Assembly: GCA_033977485.1 (NCBI GenBank)
Contig: CM066991.1
Coordinates: 58,151,350 to 58,215,349 of the forward strand
From: Hydrangea macrophylla
Lineage: Eukaryota > Streptophyta > Magnoliopsida > Cornales > Hydrangeaceae
DNA length: 64,000 nucleotides
Direction: 5' to 3'
Shown in pieces: positions 22,215 to 34,200 of this stretch. Each line of letters starts with the position of its first letter. Positions within the stretch are counted from its first letter, which is position 1. The notes below the pieces were generated by a model. That model did no database searches. It saw only the letters and a list, made by a program, of their open reading frames with translations, and was not told the DNA's origin. A program made the translations under genes and the position numbers.

Positions 22215-25200
22215 GTGTGTGAGAGTCGATATGTGTGTGTGTGTGCCGATATGTGTGTGTGCGTATGGAAACTTAGACAGTCGGTGGTAGAAACAGAGGG
22301 GGCTGTGGGTTTTTTATTTAGTTTATACTTGGTCAAAAGGAGATGGGATTAGGTTACACACGTGTGTGTATACTGTATATACATGTGTTTTGCTCAAAGG
22401 ATGGTTATATACTAATTTAAGTGTATTTAATTTGGGTTTTGAAAATTGAGGATTAGGTTCAAATAAAAATTGTGTTAGAATTATTTGATAATTGCTATTT
22501 AAAATAACATTATGAAGTGACATTTTTACTTTTAATTAAATGTGTAAAATCATTAAAATTACAAAATCAAGAATAAATTATTATCACATTCAAAAATAAC
22601 ATTACTACTCTTAATTAAATATGTATAGTTATTATTAGACACTAGATTGGAGCGTTTTTATGATTTATTATGTGACTGTATACTTGGTACATTGTGTATT
22701 ATGTTAATCTATTTGGTCAATTTTGCTATTTATATTATTTTAAAATTTAATATTATTTTTTTAGAATTTTTTGAAGCTTAAATCTAGCGTATCTTTGCGT
22801 CTCGCCCGATACCAGTCCGCGGCGCCGCGACCGAGTCGTCACCGCGACCTCAGCGCCCGCGACCGATACCGCGACCTTGAACCATGGCTGGTAAAGACGA
22901 AGTGCCAATCGATTGGCATAATCACCAATCGATTGCCATCAGTCTGGACCCAATCGATTGGATAGAATTCCAATCGATTAACATCCCAATCGATTGCCAT
23001 TGTTAGCAATCAATTGACATTATTTTTATCCCAATCGATTGGACCTTATCCCAATCGATTGGTATTGACAGAACATGGATTCCTTTGCCTATTTATTATA
23101 TTAAGGGTTCGATTGTTCGATTCCCGATTCGTACTTCCGTTATGCGATTTGGGGTTGATCAGGGACAATGTGACAACAAAGATAAAGTATGATTAAGAGT
23201 AATGGATTAATATAATGGCGTTAGATGATTTCGATTCATGTATGAGTTTGATGTATCAGTTTCTTTCAAATCAAGAGTAGTCAGGCCACATACGAATTGT
23301 CATGTATCAATAGAAGTACTGAGTTTAAGTAAGTTTGATAAGTTCTGAAAATGGTACGTGGGAAGACGCATGATCATAATATGCTTTCACATGCGGTGGA
23401 TGGTTTATATTATTAACGAGCAGTGGGCAAGACCATGTAGTCCTAAGGTAACCAGATGATCCATGTTATATCCTTAACGAGCGGTGGATAGGAGATCACT
23501 GGTTTACAGCGAAAAGTCGTGGCAATAGATTTGATATGCTGTTAATTCAAAGCGTTGTATCCCTGACATGCGGTGGATGGTTTATATCCTAAACGAGCGG
23601 GGGATGGACCGACGTGGTATCCATGAATGCGGTGGATGGTTTATATCCTTAACGAGCAATGGATAGAATGATGGTATGTCTATATATGTGAAACGATTGA
23701 GTCTGTTCTTTCTAGACAGGGTACGTTGATTTCAGTCTTCGAGTAACAAGACGATAAGGGTTGGATAACGATGTTGAATAAAGAGCAAGATATTATTATA
23801 GTAAGACTTAATTCATGTTTTCATAAGCTTGTTATTGCTTCAGATAACTGGTACCTTGTTAGTTTATACTCACTCAGCTTTCAATAAGCCGACGGCCTTT
23901 ATTGCTTGAACCTTCCCCCGTCCAGACTATCATGTACCTTATTCTACAGGTGACAGATCCTACAACGATGGTTACTATCCGGGAGAGGAATACACCAAGG
24001 GTGGCCCCACTGATAACACGTATGCCGGGGAGGACTACTATGCTGGCGTTTACGCCAACTGAAGATTTGGATATAGTTTTTAGTTTATTTATTTCGGTTT
24101 AGACTGTTTTTTTATATTTGGTACTTGGGCATATGTTGCTTCCAAACTTATATACTTCTGCTGTAGCGTTACTGTTGTAAGAACTCTAATGTTGTAATAG
24201 AAGCAACGGTTTTGTATATCCAGTTTGTTTTTATTACTGTTCTTGTTGTAGACTAGCACTGTGTGGTGTAGATCATTAGTGACATTCACCAGTCATTCCC
24301 TATGGACCCAAAAAGGAAATTCATTTTTCTCTATTTTTGCTGCTCTGGGGCGTGACAGGATTTTTTGTATCAGAGCTCTAAGTTGTGATACTTTCGTTCA
24401 CTAACGATTCCACACCATTTGTTCATAGCATTTTAAGATTTCCTGAGATGAGATATGAGTTTGAGATAAGTTAGTCTGTCTGACGATAGATAGTTATTCC
24501 TTGCAGGTTAGCATGGATCCAAAGATTCATAGATTTGTGGGCGACTCATATGGAGGACACATGATCCATGAGGATACCGTGGAGCCAGCTGACCCAGAGC
24601 CTTACCAGGATCGTGTATGTCAGATAGCCAGTCGTTATTTAGAGGAAGATATGTGGAAGGCGCTCTATGTTGATGGACAGACTCACCCGACCCAAATGCG
24701 TATGGATGCTTATCATTCTGCGAGGATTGGCAGAGATATTTATCAAGAGATTCTACGATTGATTAGGAGTAAGCTGGAGATGGATGCTATCGAGTTTCGA
24801 GCTATTCTTGGAGGACCTATTGAGGCAACACCAGCAGTAGTGCCACTATCACCAGTACTAAAAGTACCCATTCTAGAGCCACATGAGCAGCCTAAGGAGC
24901 CAGTGTCACCAGAGGCCGAGCCGATCATAGATGTTGCCCTAGAGGATCCCGAGGAGGATCCCGTAGAGGACGTTGAGCCAGTTGAGGATGACGAGGAGCC
25001 AGAGGAGAATCCAAAGGAGGACCCAGAGCTAGTCGAGGAGGAGGCTATGGCAGTAGAGGATGATGTAGGAGCAGTGGGAGATGAGGGTATGGAGGATGTT
25101 GCAGTGGAGCCTGAGGAGCAGGTCGTGCCTGAGATACCCGTAGTGTTTGATTTACCAGCAGGACCTGTGCTTCATACGGCAGCTATTGCCAATATGGCAG

Positions 25201-28200
25201 CTGAGTGGGTAGCAACGATGGTTGCACAGCCAGCTGTAGCACAGATAAGACAGGTTGCATTAGCATATGCTATGGCCCTAGTTGGGGATTTTGCTGAGTT
25301 GATCGCCGATGTTGCCGAGCCAGCATTTGATGTTGAGGAGATGGAGGTTGACGATATGATTGTCGAGGATTGGGATATAGGAGTGGTAGTAGGAGGAACA
25401 GTAGCACCAGCTGAGGATGATCCACCGGTAGAGATGGATATTGCACTTAAGGATGATGCACCAGCAGCAGGATCAGATGCTGATAACTTTTGAGTCAGGA
25501 TCTGCAGGGGGATTTAGTTTTTGTTAGTTTTATATCAGGACATGTTGTCCACATGATTTTTGGGAGCTTGAGAGATAGCTATTTGACCATAGCTTTGTAT
25601 AGATGTTATCCTTAGTAGTAGTACTGTAATAGTTGACCTTAGTACTGTTTAGCTTTGTCCCACGTGGTACACATTCTGACTAGTGTGTACTATGCGGTAC
25701 ATCTTTTGATTTATACGAGCAATACTTTGTTATTGATCGTGTGGTTGCTTGGATGTGTTCTTTTGTAGAACTGTTAAGGGAAGATTTCTGGAGAAGTACT
25801 TTCCGGAAGATGAAAAGGACCAGCAAGAGAAGAATTTCATAACCTTAGTTCAAGGAAATTGGACGGTAAGAGAATATACTACACAATTTGAGCGACTGTC
25901 TCGATTTGCCCAACATATGATCGATACACCGCAGAAGAAGGTGAAAAGATTTCATCAAAGACTGAATCCCCATCTTCGCCACATGATGATCGGTCACCTG
26001 AACCAAAGTTTTGAAGGATTGGTCAGACTTGCTGTAAGTCTAGAGAAGGATGCATATCCAGTACAGCGACCACAGACGAGTCGACCACAGCCATTAAGGA
26101 ACTTCCAACAAAGGAATTTCCAAACACAGCAGCCGAGGAATACCCAAGGATGGAGACCCCAGGGAAATTTTCAAAGCAGCAAGAGAACTTGGGAAGGAAC
26201 CAGGAAGCCCCAACAAAGTTATCTTCGACCCCAGCCGCATCGACAGCAAGGACCTTAGCCCCAGGCACTGCTTACAGCTCCGCCATCAAATGACGGAGGT
26301 TGTTTTAACTGTGGAAAGCCAGGACATATTGCAAAGTTCTGCACAGTTTTTAGGGTTAACCACCGGATGGGTGATATCTGCCGAAATTGCAATAAGCCGG
26401 GACACTTGAGCAGGGATTGCCGTGCACCACAGGGAGGATACTATGGGGCACCAGTTCAAGGAATTCATGGACCTCCGGATCAGACAAGGATGAATGCAAT
26501 AATCCCTGGAGAGGAAGGTTTTAATGCCAATGAACAGCAGCATTTGGAAGGTACGCTTGTACTCTTTCATAGTCCAGTTAAAGCTTTATTTGATACTGGA
26601 GCCGCACGTTTTTTTTATTGCGGTTAAAATTGTGCGTCAGTTGGGTTTAGAACCCCAGATACTTGAGCCAGCACTGAATGCAGTGTCACCATAGGGAGTG
26701 ACTGTTAAATTGGGAAAAATATGTAAGGATTGCCCACTAACTTTGGGAGATAGGAATCTTCCAGCAGATTTGGTAGTTCTGTCGATGTCAAAATTCGACA
26801 TTATCCTAGGGATGGATTGGTTGACAAAGTACAATGCCAACCTGGATTGCCCTACTAGGACGATTGTGTTTCCAATACCCGGACGACTGACGATTAGATT
26901 TCACTGATTTCAGTGTCAGACAACGAGCGACATGTTACTTACGAGTAGTTGGCTACAATCGGGAATGCGAATACGGAACTCAAGATGGATCAGATTCCTA
27001 CTGTACAAGATTTTCAGGATGTATTCCAGGATATTAAAGGACTTCCACCAAAGAGAGAAATAGACTTTTGTGTGCAATTAGTACCTGGTACGTCACCGTT
27101 ATCAAAGACTCCATATAGGATGGCACTAACTGAGATGTCGGAATTGAAGAAGCAAGTCCAAGAACTTGAAGATTTAGGATTTGTTCGTCCAAGTACGTCA
27201 CCTTGGGGAGCACCAGTCCTATTTGTGAAGAAGAAGGACGAAACACTTCGACTCTGCATAGACTACAGGGAGTTGAACAAGGTTATAATTAAGAACAGAT
27301 ATCCACTACCTCGGATAGACGACCAATTCGACCAGTTACAAGGATCTAGGATATTTTCCAAGATCGATTTACGTTCGGGATATCACCAGTTATTAGTTCG
27401 ACCAGAGTATGTGTCGAAGACTGCATTCAGGACGAGATACGGGCATTACGAGTTTCTAGTTATGCTTTTTGAATTGACGAACGCACCAGCGGTATTCATG
27501 GACTTAATGAATAGAGTATTCAGACCATATCTGGATAAATTCATTATAGTGTTCATCGACGATATTTTAACCTACTCAAAGACAGAGGAAGACCACAAAG
27601 AGCACTTACAGATTGCTTTACAGACACTCAAAAATAATAAGTTGTATGCAAAGTTCAGTAAGTGCGAATTTTGGCTACAAGAGGTCAAATTCATGGGACA
27701 TGTTATATCTCAAGATGGTATTTCGGTAGACTCATCTAAGATTGATGCAGTCTTAAGCTGGAATAAACCGACCAACGCGACCGAAGCAGAAGTTTTCTCG
27801 GCCTAGCAGGATATTACAGAAGACTTGTAGAAGGATTTGCCAAGATAGCAGGACCTTTGACGAATATGACAAGGAAGGAGATGAAGTACGAGTGGACAGA
27901 CAAACATGAGGGTGCATTCCAGGAGTTAAAAGAAAGATTGACTTCAGCACCAGTACTCGCAATACCTAAGAGTGGAGAAAGGTATGTGATCTACAGTGAT
28001 GCATCGCACCAAGGACTTGGATGTGTACTAATGCAAAACGGGAATGTGATTGCTTACGGATCAAGACAGTTGAAGGTACATAAGAAGAATTATCCTACTC
28101 ATGATTTGGAACTAGCAGCAATAGTATTTGCATTAAAGATCTGGAGACACTATCTCTATGGAGAGAAGTTTGATCTGTTTTCCGATCATAAGAGTTTGAA

Positions 28201-31200
28201 GTATTTGTTCTCTCAGAAGGAGCTGAACATGCGACAACGAAGATGGATGGAGTTACTCAAAAACTATGACTTTTCGTTACAATACCATCTAGGTAAAGCG
28301 AATGTCGTGGCAGATGCCTTGAGCCGTAAACCTTGACTACTGGTCGCTGCATTACTAATTCGAGAATGGAGAGCATTAGAATTGTTAGCTGAATTCGAGT
28401 TTCAGCCAGTGGAACCAATGGAAAGACAGTATTTTGGATGTTTGATGGTACAACTAATTTTGATCAGCCGCATCATAGAAGCTCAACAAACAACAAAGGA
28501 TTTGAAGTTATGGTTCGCCAAGATGTCAGCAAAGGAACCCGAGATCTGGAGTATCAGTACAGACGGAGCCTTACGATGTAAAGGTAGACTCTGTGTACCT
28601 GACAAAGAAAATCTCCAGAAAGAAATAATGGATGAGGCGCACAAGTCACTGATGACTATTCATCCAGGAGGTACGAAGATGTACAAGGATTTGAAGAGGA
28701 ATTTCTGGTGGGAAGGAATGAAGAGAGAAATAGCTGAGTATGTAACTCAGTGTCCTACTTGTAAACAAGTAAAGGCAGAACATCAGAAGCCACCTGGACT
28801 TCTACAGCCGTTACCGATTCCTCAATGGAAATGGGAACATATAACCATGGATTTCGTGGTAGGATTGCCGAAGTCACAGCATAACCACGATGCTATTTGG
28901 GTAATTGTGGATCGACTTACAAAGACGGCACATTTTATCGCCTACAGTATGTCGTATCCAGTAGAACATTTGAGCCAGATGTATCTGCAAAATATAGTAC
29001 GGTTACATGGAGTACATGTTTCTATAGTGTCAGATCAAGATTCGTGCTTTACTGCTGAATTTTGGAAGAGTCTCCAAACACTGATGGGAACAACGCTAAA
29101 CTTGAGTTCAGCTTATCACCCGCAGACAAATGAACAGACTGAACGAGTTAATTAAGTAATGGAGGACATGTTACGTGCTTGTGTCATTGATTTTGAGAGT
29201 TCTTGGGAGACACACTTACCTTTGATCGAGTTCGCCTATAACAACAGTTATCATTCGAGCATAGGGATGGCGCCGTTTGAAGCTTTGTACGGAAGACATT
29301 GTCGATCGCCGCTTTGTTGGACCGAAGTCGGAGATACTCAACTTCTTGGGCCAAAGATGATACGAGAAACAAGTGAAAAGATTCAGATTGTACGTGAAAA
29401 GATGAAGACAGCTCAGACCCGACACAAGAGTTACGCTGACAAGCAACGCAAAGACTTGGAGTTTACCGTTGAAGATCACGTGCTACTCAAGGTTTCACCT
29501 GTTCGAGGCATCGTCAGATTCGGTCAGAAGAGAGGCAAGTTATCGCCGCGATTCATCGGACCGTTCGAGATTCTAGAGCGTGTTAAGAAAGTTGCCTATC
29601 GCCTTGCGTTGCCGCCGAAGATGTCAGGAGTGCACAACATGTTCCACATCAGTATGCTGAGGAAATGTGCTCACAACCCAGCGCACGAGATCAACTTCGA
29701 GGATATTGAAGTCGACAATGTTACATTCAACGAAGGACCAGTTCGTGTTTTGGATTGAGGGATTAAGAAGCTCAGGAACAAGGAGATTCCGCAAGTCAAG
29801 GTTCAGTGGAAGCATCACGATGAAGGAGCAACTTCGTGGGAGCTAGAGTTAGAGATGCGAGAGAAGTTTCTATTTTTGTTTTAAACAAGTTCTTGATTTC
29901 GAGGACGAAATCCTTAATGAGTGGTGAATGATGTAATACCCTGAATTTCTGGAGAGTATTAATAAATAAAATTTCGTTCTATAAACTTTTCTTTCTTTTG
30001 GTGAAATTTTGTTACCAATCGATTGCCAAGTTATCACCGCGATTCATCGGACCGTTCGAGATTCTAGAGCGTGTTAAGAAAGTTGCCTATCGCCTTGCGT
30101 TGCCGCCGAAGATGTCAGGAGTGCACAACATGTTCCACATCAGTATGCTGAGGAAATGTGCTCACAACCCAGCGCACGAGATCAACTTCGAGGATATTGA
30201 AGTCGACAATGTTACATTCAACGAAGGACCAGTTCGTGTTTTGGATTGAGGGATTAAGAAGCTCAGGAACAAGGAGATTCCGCAAGTCAAGGTTCAGTGG
30301 AAGCATCACGATGAAGGAGCAGCTTCGTGGGAGCTAGAGTTAGAGATGCGAGAGAAGTTTCTATTTTTGTTTTAAACAAGTTCTTGATTTCGAGGACGAA
30401 ATCCTTAATGAATGGTGAATGATGTAATACCCTGAATTTCTGGAGAGTATTAATAAATAAAATTTCGTTCTATAAACTTTTCTTTCTTTTAGTGAAATTT
30501 TGTTAACAATCGATTGCCTTGTTTCCCAATCGATTGCCACTTTTTGGGTACCAATCGATTGCTATTGTTTCCAATCGATTGCCATTATACCGACTAAAAG
30601 CAATGACGTGGCAACATACCAATCGATTGTCATTCCTTCCAATCGATTGCCTTCAAATATATGTTACCAATCGATTGGCATAAGTTGAGACAAGTTTTCT
30701 TCTTTTCTTGAGGATTAAACGTGTGGCACTCTCTCAACTCTATATATATGTCTTCATTTATGGCCTTGGGCCTGTTTTACAAAGTTTAGAGAGAGGGACA
30801 CACCTTGTGTGAGTATATATATACCTATATCCATATATCTATATCTATACACCCATATACACACACACACTGCCTTGGCAGCTGGGAGAAGAAGAAGAGA
30901 AGAAGGAAAAAGAAGAAGAGAAGAAAAAAAAGAAGAAAAAAGGAGAGACAGGGAAGAGAGAAAGAGAAGGAGAAAGAGAAGGAGAAAGAGAGCTTGGAGG
31001 TTTTTCAACAAACATAAGCCAAACGCATCCTAGGTGAGTTCCTAACTCACTTGGTCCCTTTATATGAAGTCTTTGCAAGTTATTATGAAGTTTTGATGTA
31101 GAAAATGCATGTGGTGTACGTTTATATATGCTGTTTTATAAATCTGCTGGTAAAGACGAAGTGCCAATCGATTGGCATAATCACCAATCGATTGCCATCA

Positions 31201-34200
31201 GTCTGAACCCAATCGATTGGATAGAATTCCAATTGATTGCCATTGTTAGCAATCGATTGACATTATTTTTATCTCAATCGATTGGACCTTATCCCAATCG
31301 ATTGGTATTGACAGAACATGGATTCCTTTGCCTATTTATTATATTAAGGGTTCGATTGTTCGATTCCCGATTCGTATTTCCGTTATGCGATTTGGGGTTG
31401 ATCAGGGACAATGTGACAACAAAGATAAAGTATGATTAAGAATAATGGATTAATATAATGGCGTTAGATGATTTCGGTTCATGTATGAGTTTGATGTATC
31501 CGTTTCTTTCAAATCAAGAGTGGTCAGGCTATATGGGAACTGTCATGTATCGATAGAAGTACTGAGTTTAAATAGGTTTGATAAGTTCTGGAAATGGTAC
31601 GTGGGAAGACGCCTGATCATAATATGCTTTCACATGCGGTGGATGGTTTATATCATTAACGAGCAGTGGGCAAGACCATGTAGTCCTAAGGTAACCAGAT
31701 GATCCATTTTATATCCTTAACGAGCGGTGGATGGTTTATATCCTTAACGAGCGGTGGATGGGAGATCACTAGTATACAGCGAGAAGTCGTGGCAATAGAT
31801 TTGATGTGCTGTTAATTCAAAGCATTGAATCTCTGACATGCGGTGGATGGTTTATATCATTAACGAGCGAGGGATGGACCGACGTGCTATCCTTGAATGC
31901 CGAGGATGGTTTATATCCTTAACGAGCAATGGATAAAATGATGGTATATCTATATATGTGAAACAATTGAGTCTGTTCTTTCTAGATAGAGTACGTTGAT
32001 TTCAGTCTTCGAATAACAAGACGATAATGGTTGGATAACGATGTTGAATAAAGAGCAAGATATTATTATAGTAAGACTTAACTCATGTTTTCATAAGCTT
32101 GTTATTGCTTCAGATAACTGGTACCTTGTTAGTTTATACTCACTCAGCTCTCAATTATGAAGCATGGACACTCCATTTTGGGTGCCGTATGCGTTTCTAA
32201 CACTCCGCGGACACCGACACGCGTGGGACACGCCGGGACACGTACGGGACACGCCCAAATCCGTGTCTACATTTTTTAAATTAAAACTTAATGTTGGACA
32301 CGCCGGGGACACTTCAGAGACACGCAGGGGACACTTTTAGAGATACGTAGGGGACACTTTGGGGGTATATATGTAATAAGAAAAAGGGGGGGAGTTATAT
32401 GTAATATATATATGTGTTAATTACCTTACCCTAGAAGGTCACGACTGAGACAGAGAAACTCGTGAGAGAGTTTGACAACGACGACGACAAGAGGGCTTCT
32501 CCTTTGAGACGACGGCTGCGACGGGCTTCGATGATGACGGCAAGGTCACGAGGGCTTTCGACGACGACATCGAGGGCTTCGGCGAAGGTTTCTTGACGGC
32601 ACAACTTCGGCAGCTTCTTCTTGGCGACGATGACAACAACTTGACACGACTCTCTTCTTCGATCTTCAGCCTCTTTGCTTCTGGGAGGTACATTAGTTTC
32701 TGTTTTTTTTTTTCCTTTCATCTACAATCTTGCCTTGCTAGATGCCAAAATGGGTTGATTAAAGTCTTTCTTCTTTCTTCTTCTTCTTCTCAAGTCTTTA
32801 GTCCAAACAACTTTTGGAATCTCAAAAAGAAGATGAGGAAGCCAATTAAGACAAAAAGACAAATAAAAGGAAAATGAGAACACACGTGACACATGACAGC
32901 TATCCTTTTCTCCCCAATCCTTGGTAATGACACATCACAGATTCACAGCTAGTTCCCATTAATTATTGTATTTTATTTTTTGAGAATAATTATTTTTTTA
33001 TTATTCATTTTTTTTTTCAATATTATGTCACTGTTACTATGGATGAATAGGTAATCTAAAGTTGATGTTTAATCCTTTCATTCCTTTTTTTTTTACTTAA
33101 AATTAAAATATATTTAAAAAAAAAATTTACTTAAAATTAAATTATATTTAAAAAAATATTTTTTTATTCGACGTATCCCAGCCGTCTCCGTATCCTACAT
33201 TTTAAGAATTTGCCGTTTCGCCGTCTCCGTATCGTGTCGTATCCGTGTCGCGTGTCCGTATCCGTGCTACATAGGCTCTCAATAAGCTGACGACCTTTAT
33301 TGCCTGGACCTTCCCCCATCCAGACTATCCTGTACCTTATTCTACAGGTGACAGATCCTACAACGATGGTTACTATCCCGGAGAGGAATACACCAAGGGT
33401 GGCCCCACTGATGACACGTATGCCGGGGAGGACTACTATGCTGACGTTTACGCCAGCTGAAGATTTGGATATAGTTTTTAGTTTATTTATTTCGATTTAG
33501 ACTGTTTTGTTATATTTGGTACTTAGGCATATGTTGCTTCCAAACCTTATATACTTCCGCTATAGCTTTACTGTTGTAATAACTCTGATGTTATAATAGA
33601 AACAACGGTTTTGTATATTCAGTTTGTTTTTATTACTGTTCTTGTTGTAGATTAGCACTGTGCGGTGTGGATCATTAGTGACATTCACCATTCATTCCCT
33701 ATGGACCCAAAAAGAAATTTTATTTTTCTCTATTTTTGCTACTCCAGAGCGTGACAACTTTCTACATTGATATGTAAAAGCATTCGATATATGTATATAT
33801 ATATATATATTTAGGAGAACTTTGCAGTTCCATCAAATTATCTAAGATTGGTTTAAAAGCTCTCGTATCATAAACACGCAGAAGTATGTATACATAAATA
33901 TATAGAGTCTAGCTATTTTTCTACATGAATGTATTAGGATAGCATAGAGTTCAATTTTAGATAGACAAGAAAAGTTCTCCCTCATTAAAACGGGGGTAGT
34001 TAAGTAAGTTGTACAATGAAAGCACTAAAGTAACTAACTACCAGTCTTTTGTTAGTTTACTTTACTATCCTCATTTTAATGAAATGGCATGGACTTTTTG
34101 TCCTTTTCAAAATGCATACTTTTCGATATCTATACTCTGTGGGACTCCTTGAGACTCATTCACTGCATTTCTAATTTAACTAGTCTCCAAACACCCAGTT

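Larger units (their letters stand above)
21007..24357 (+). repeat. gypsy 5' LTR (with 1.16-kb insertion)
   Basis: Without the insertion at 21725-22886 it is about 2.19 kb. It contains two palindrome clusters, a TATA box, a purine-rich GA tract (21460-21570), a sequence AGGTGAGT at 21603-21610 that looks like a splice donor and is kept in the 3' LTR, and GCGGTGGATGG subrepeats at 23385-23665. Confidence 0.92.
21007..33756 (+). mobile_element. Complete but decayed Ty3/gypsy chromovirus-like element in MLK intron 11
   Basis: It is 12,750 bases long, flanked by 5-bp repeats ACTTT (21002-21006, 33757-33761). The order is 5' LTR 21007-24357, primer binding site, an upstream ORF, gag, protease, reverse transcriptase, RNase H, integrase, then 3' LTR 30423-33756. 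Both LTRs start TGTAATACCCTGAATTTC and end GTGACA. Stops and frameshifts in most domains make it non-autonomous. It lies antisense to MLK. Confidence 0.95.
30423..33756 (+). repeat. gypsy 3' LTR (with 1.1-kb insertion)
   Basis: Matches the 5' LTR apart from the two private insertions and scattered changes. Without its insertion it is about 2.2 kb. Its CAATCGATTG clusters are at 30507-30677 (7 copies) and 31165-31304 (7 copies). Confidence 0.93.

Noticed and set aside
21101..23061. CAATCGATTG arrays as a CRISPR array
   Set aside because: Motif is only 10 bases, spacing is irregular, spacers are not unique inserts, and this is plant nuclear DNA with no cas genes.
29932..30030. A short separate LTR at 29932
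   Set aside because: It is the first copy of the 491-bp tandem duplication; the true LTR begins at 30423.
32431..32721. Lys/Glu/Arg-rich ORF on the minus strand as a nuclear protein gene
   Set aside because: Several frames are open in the same GC-rich block inside a transposon; no frame shows a known domain, so only the element is reported.
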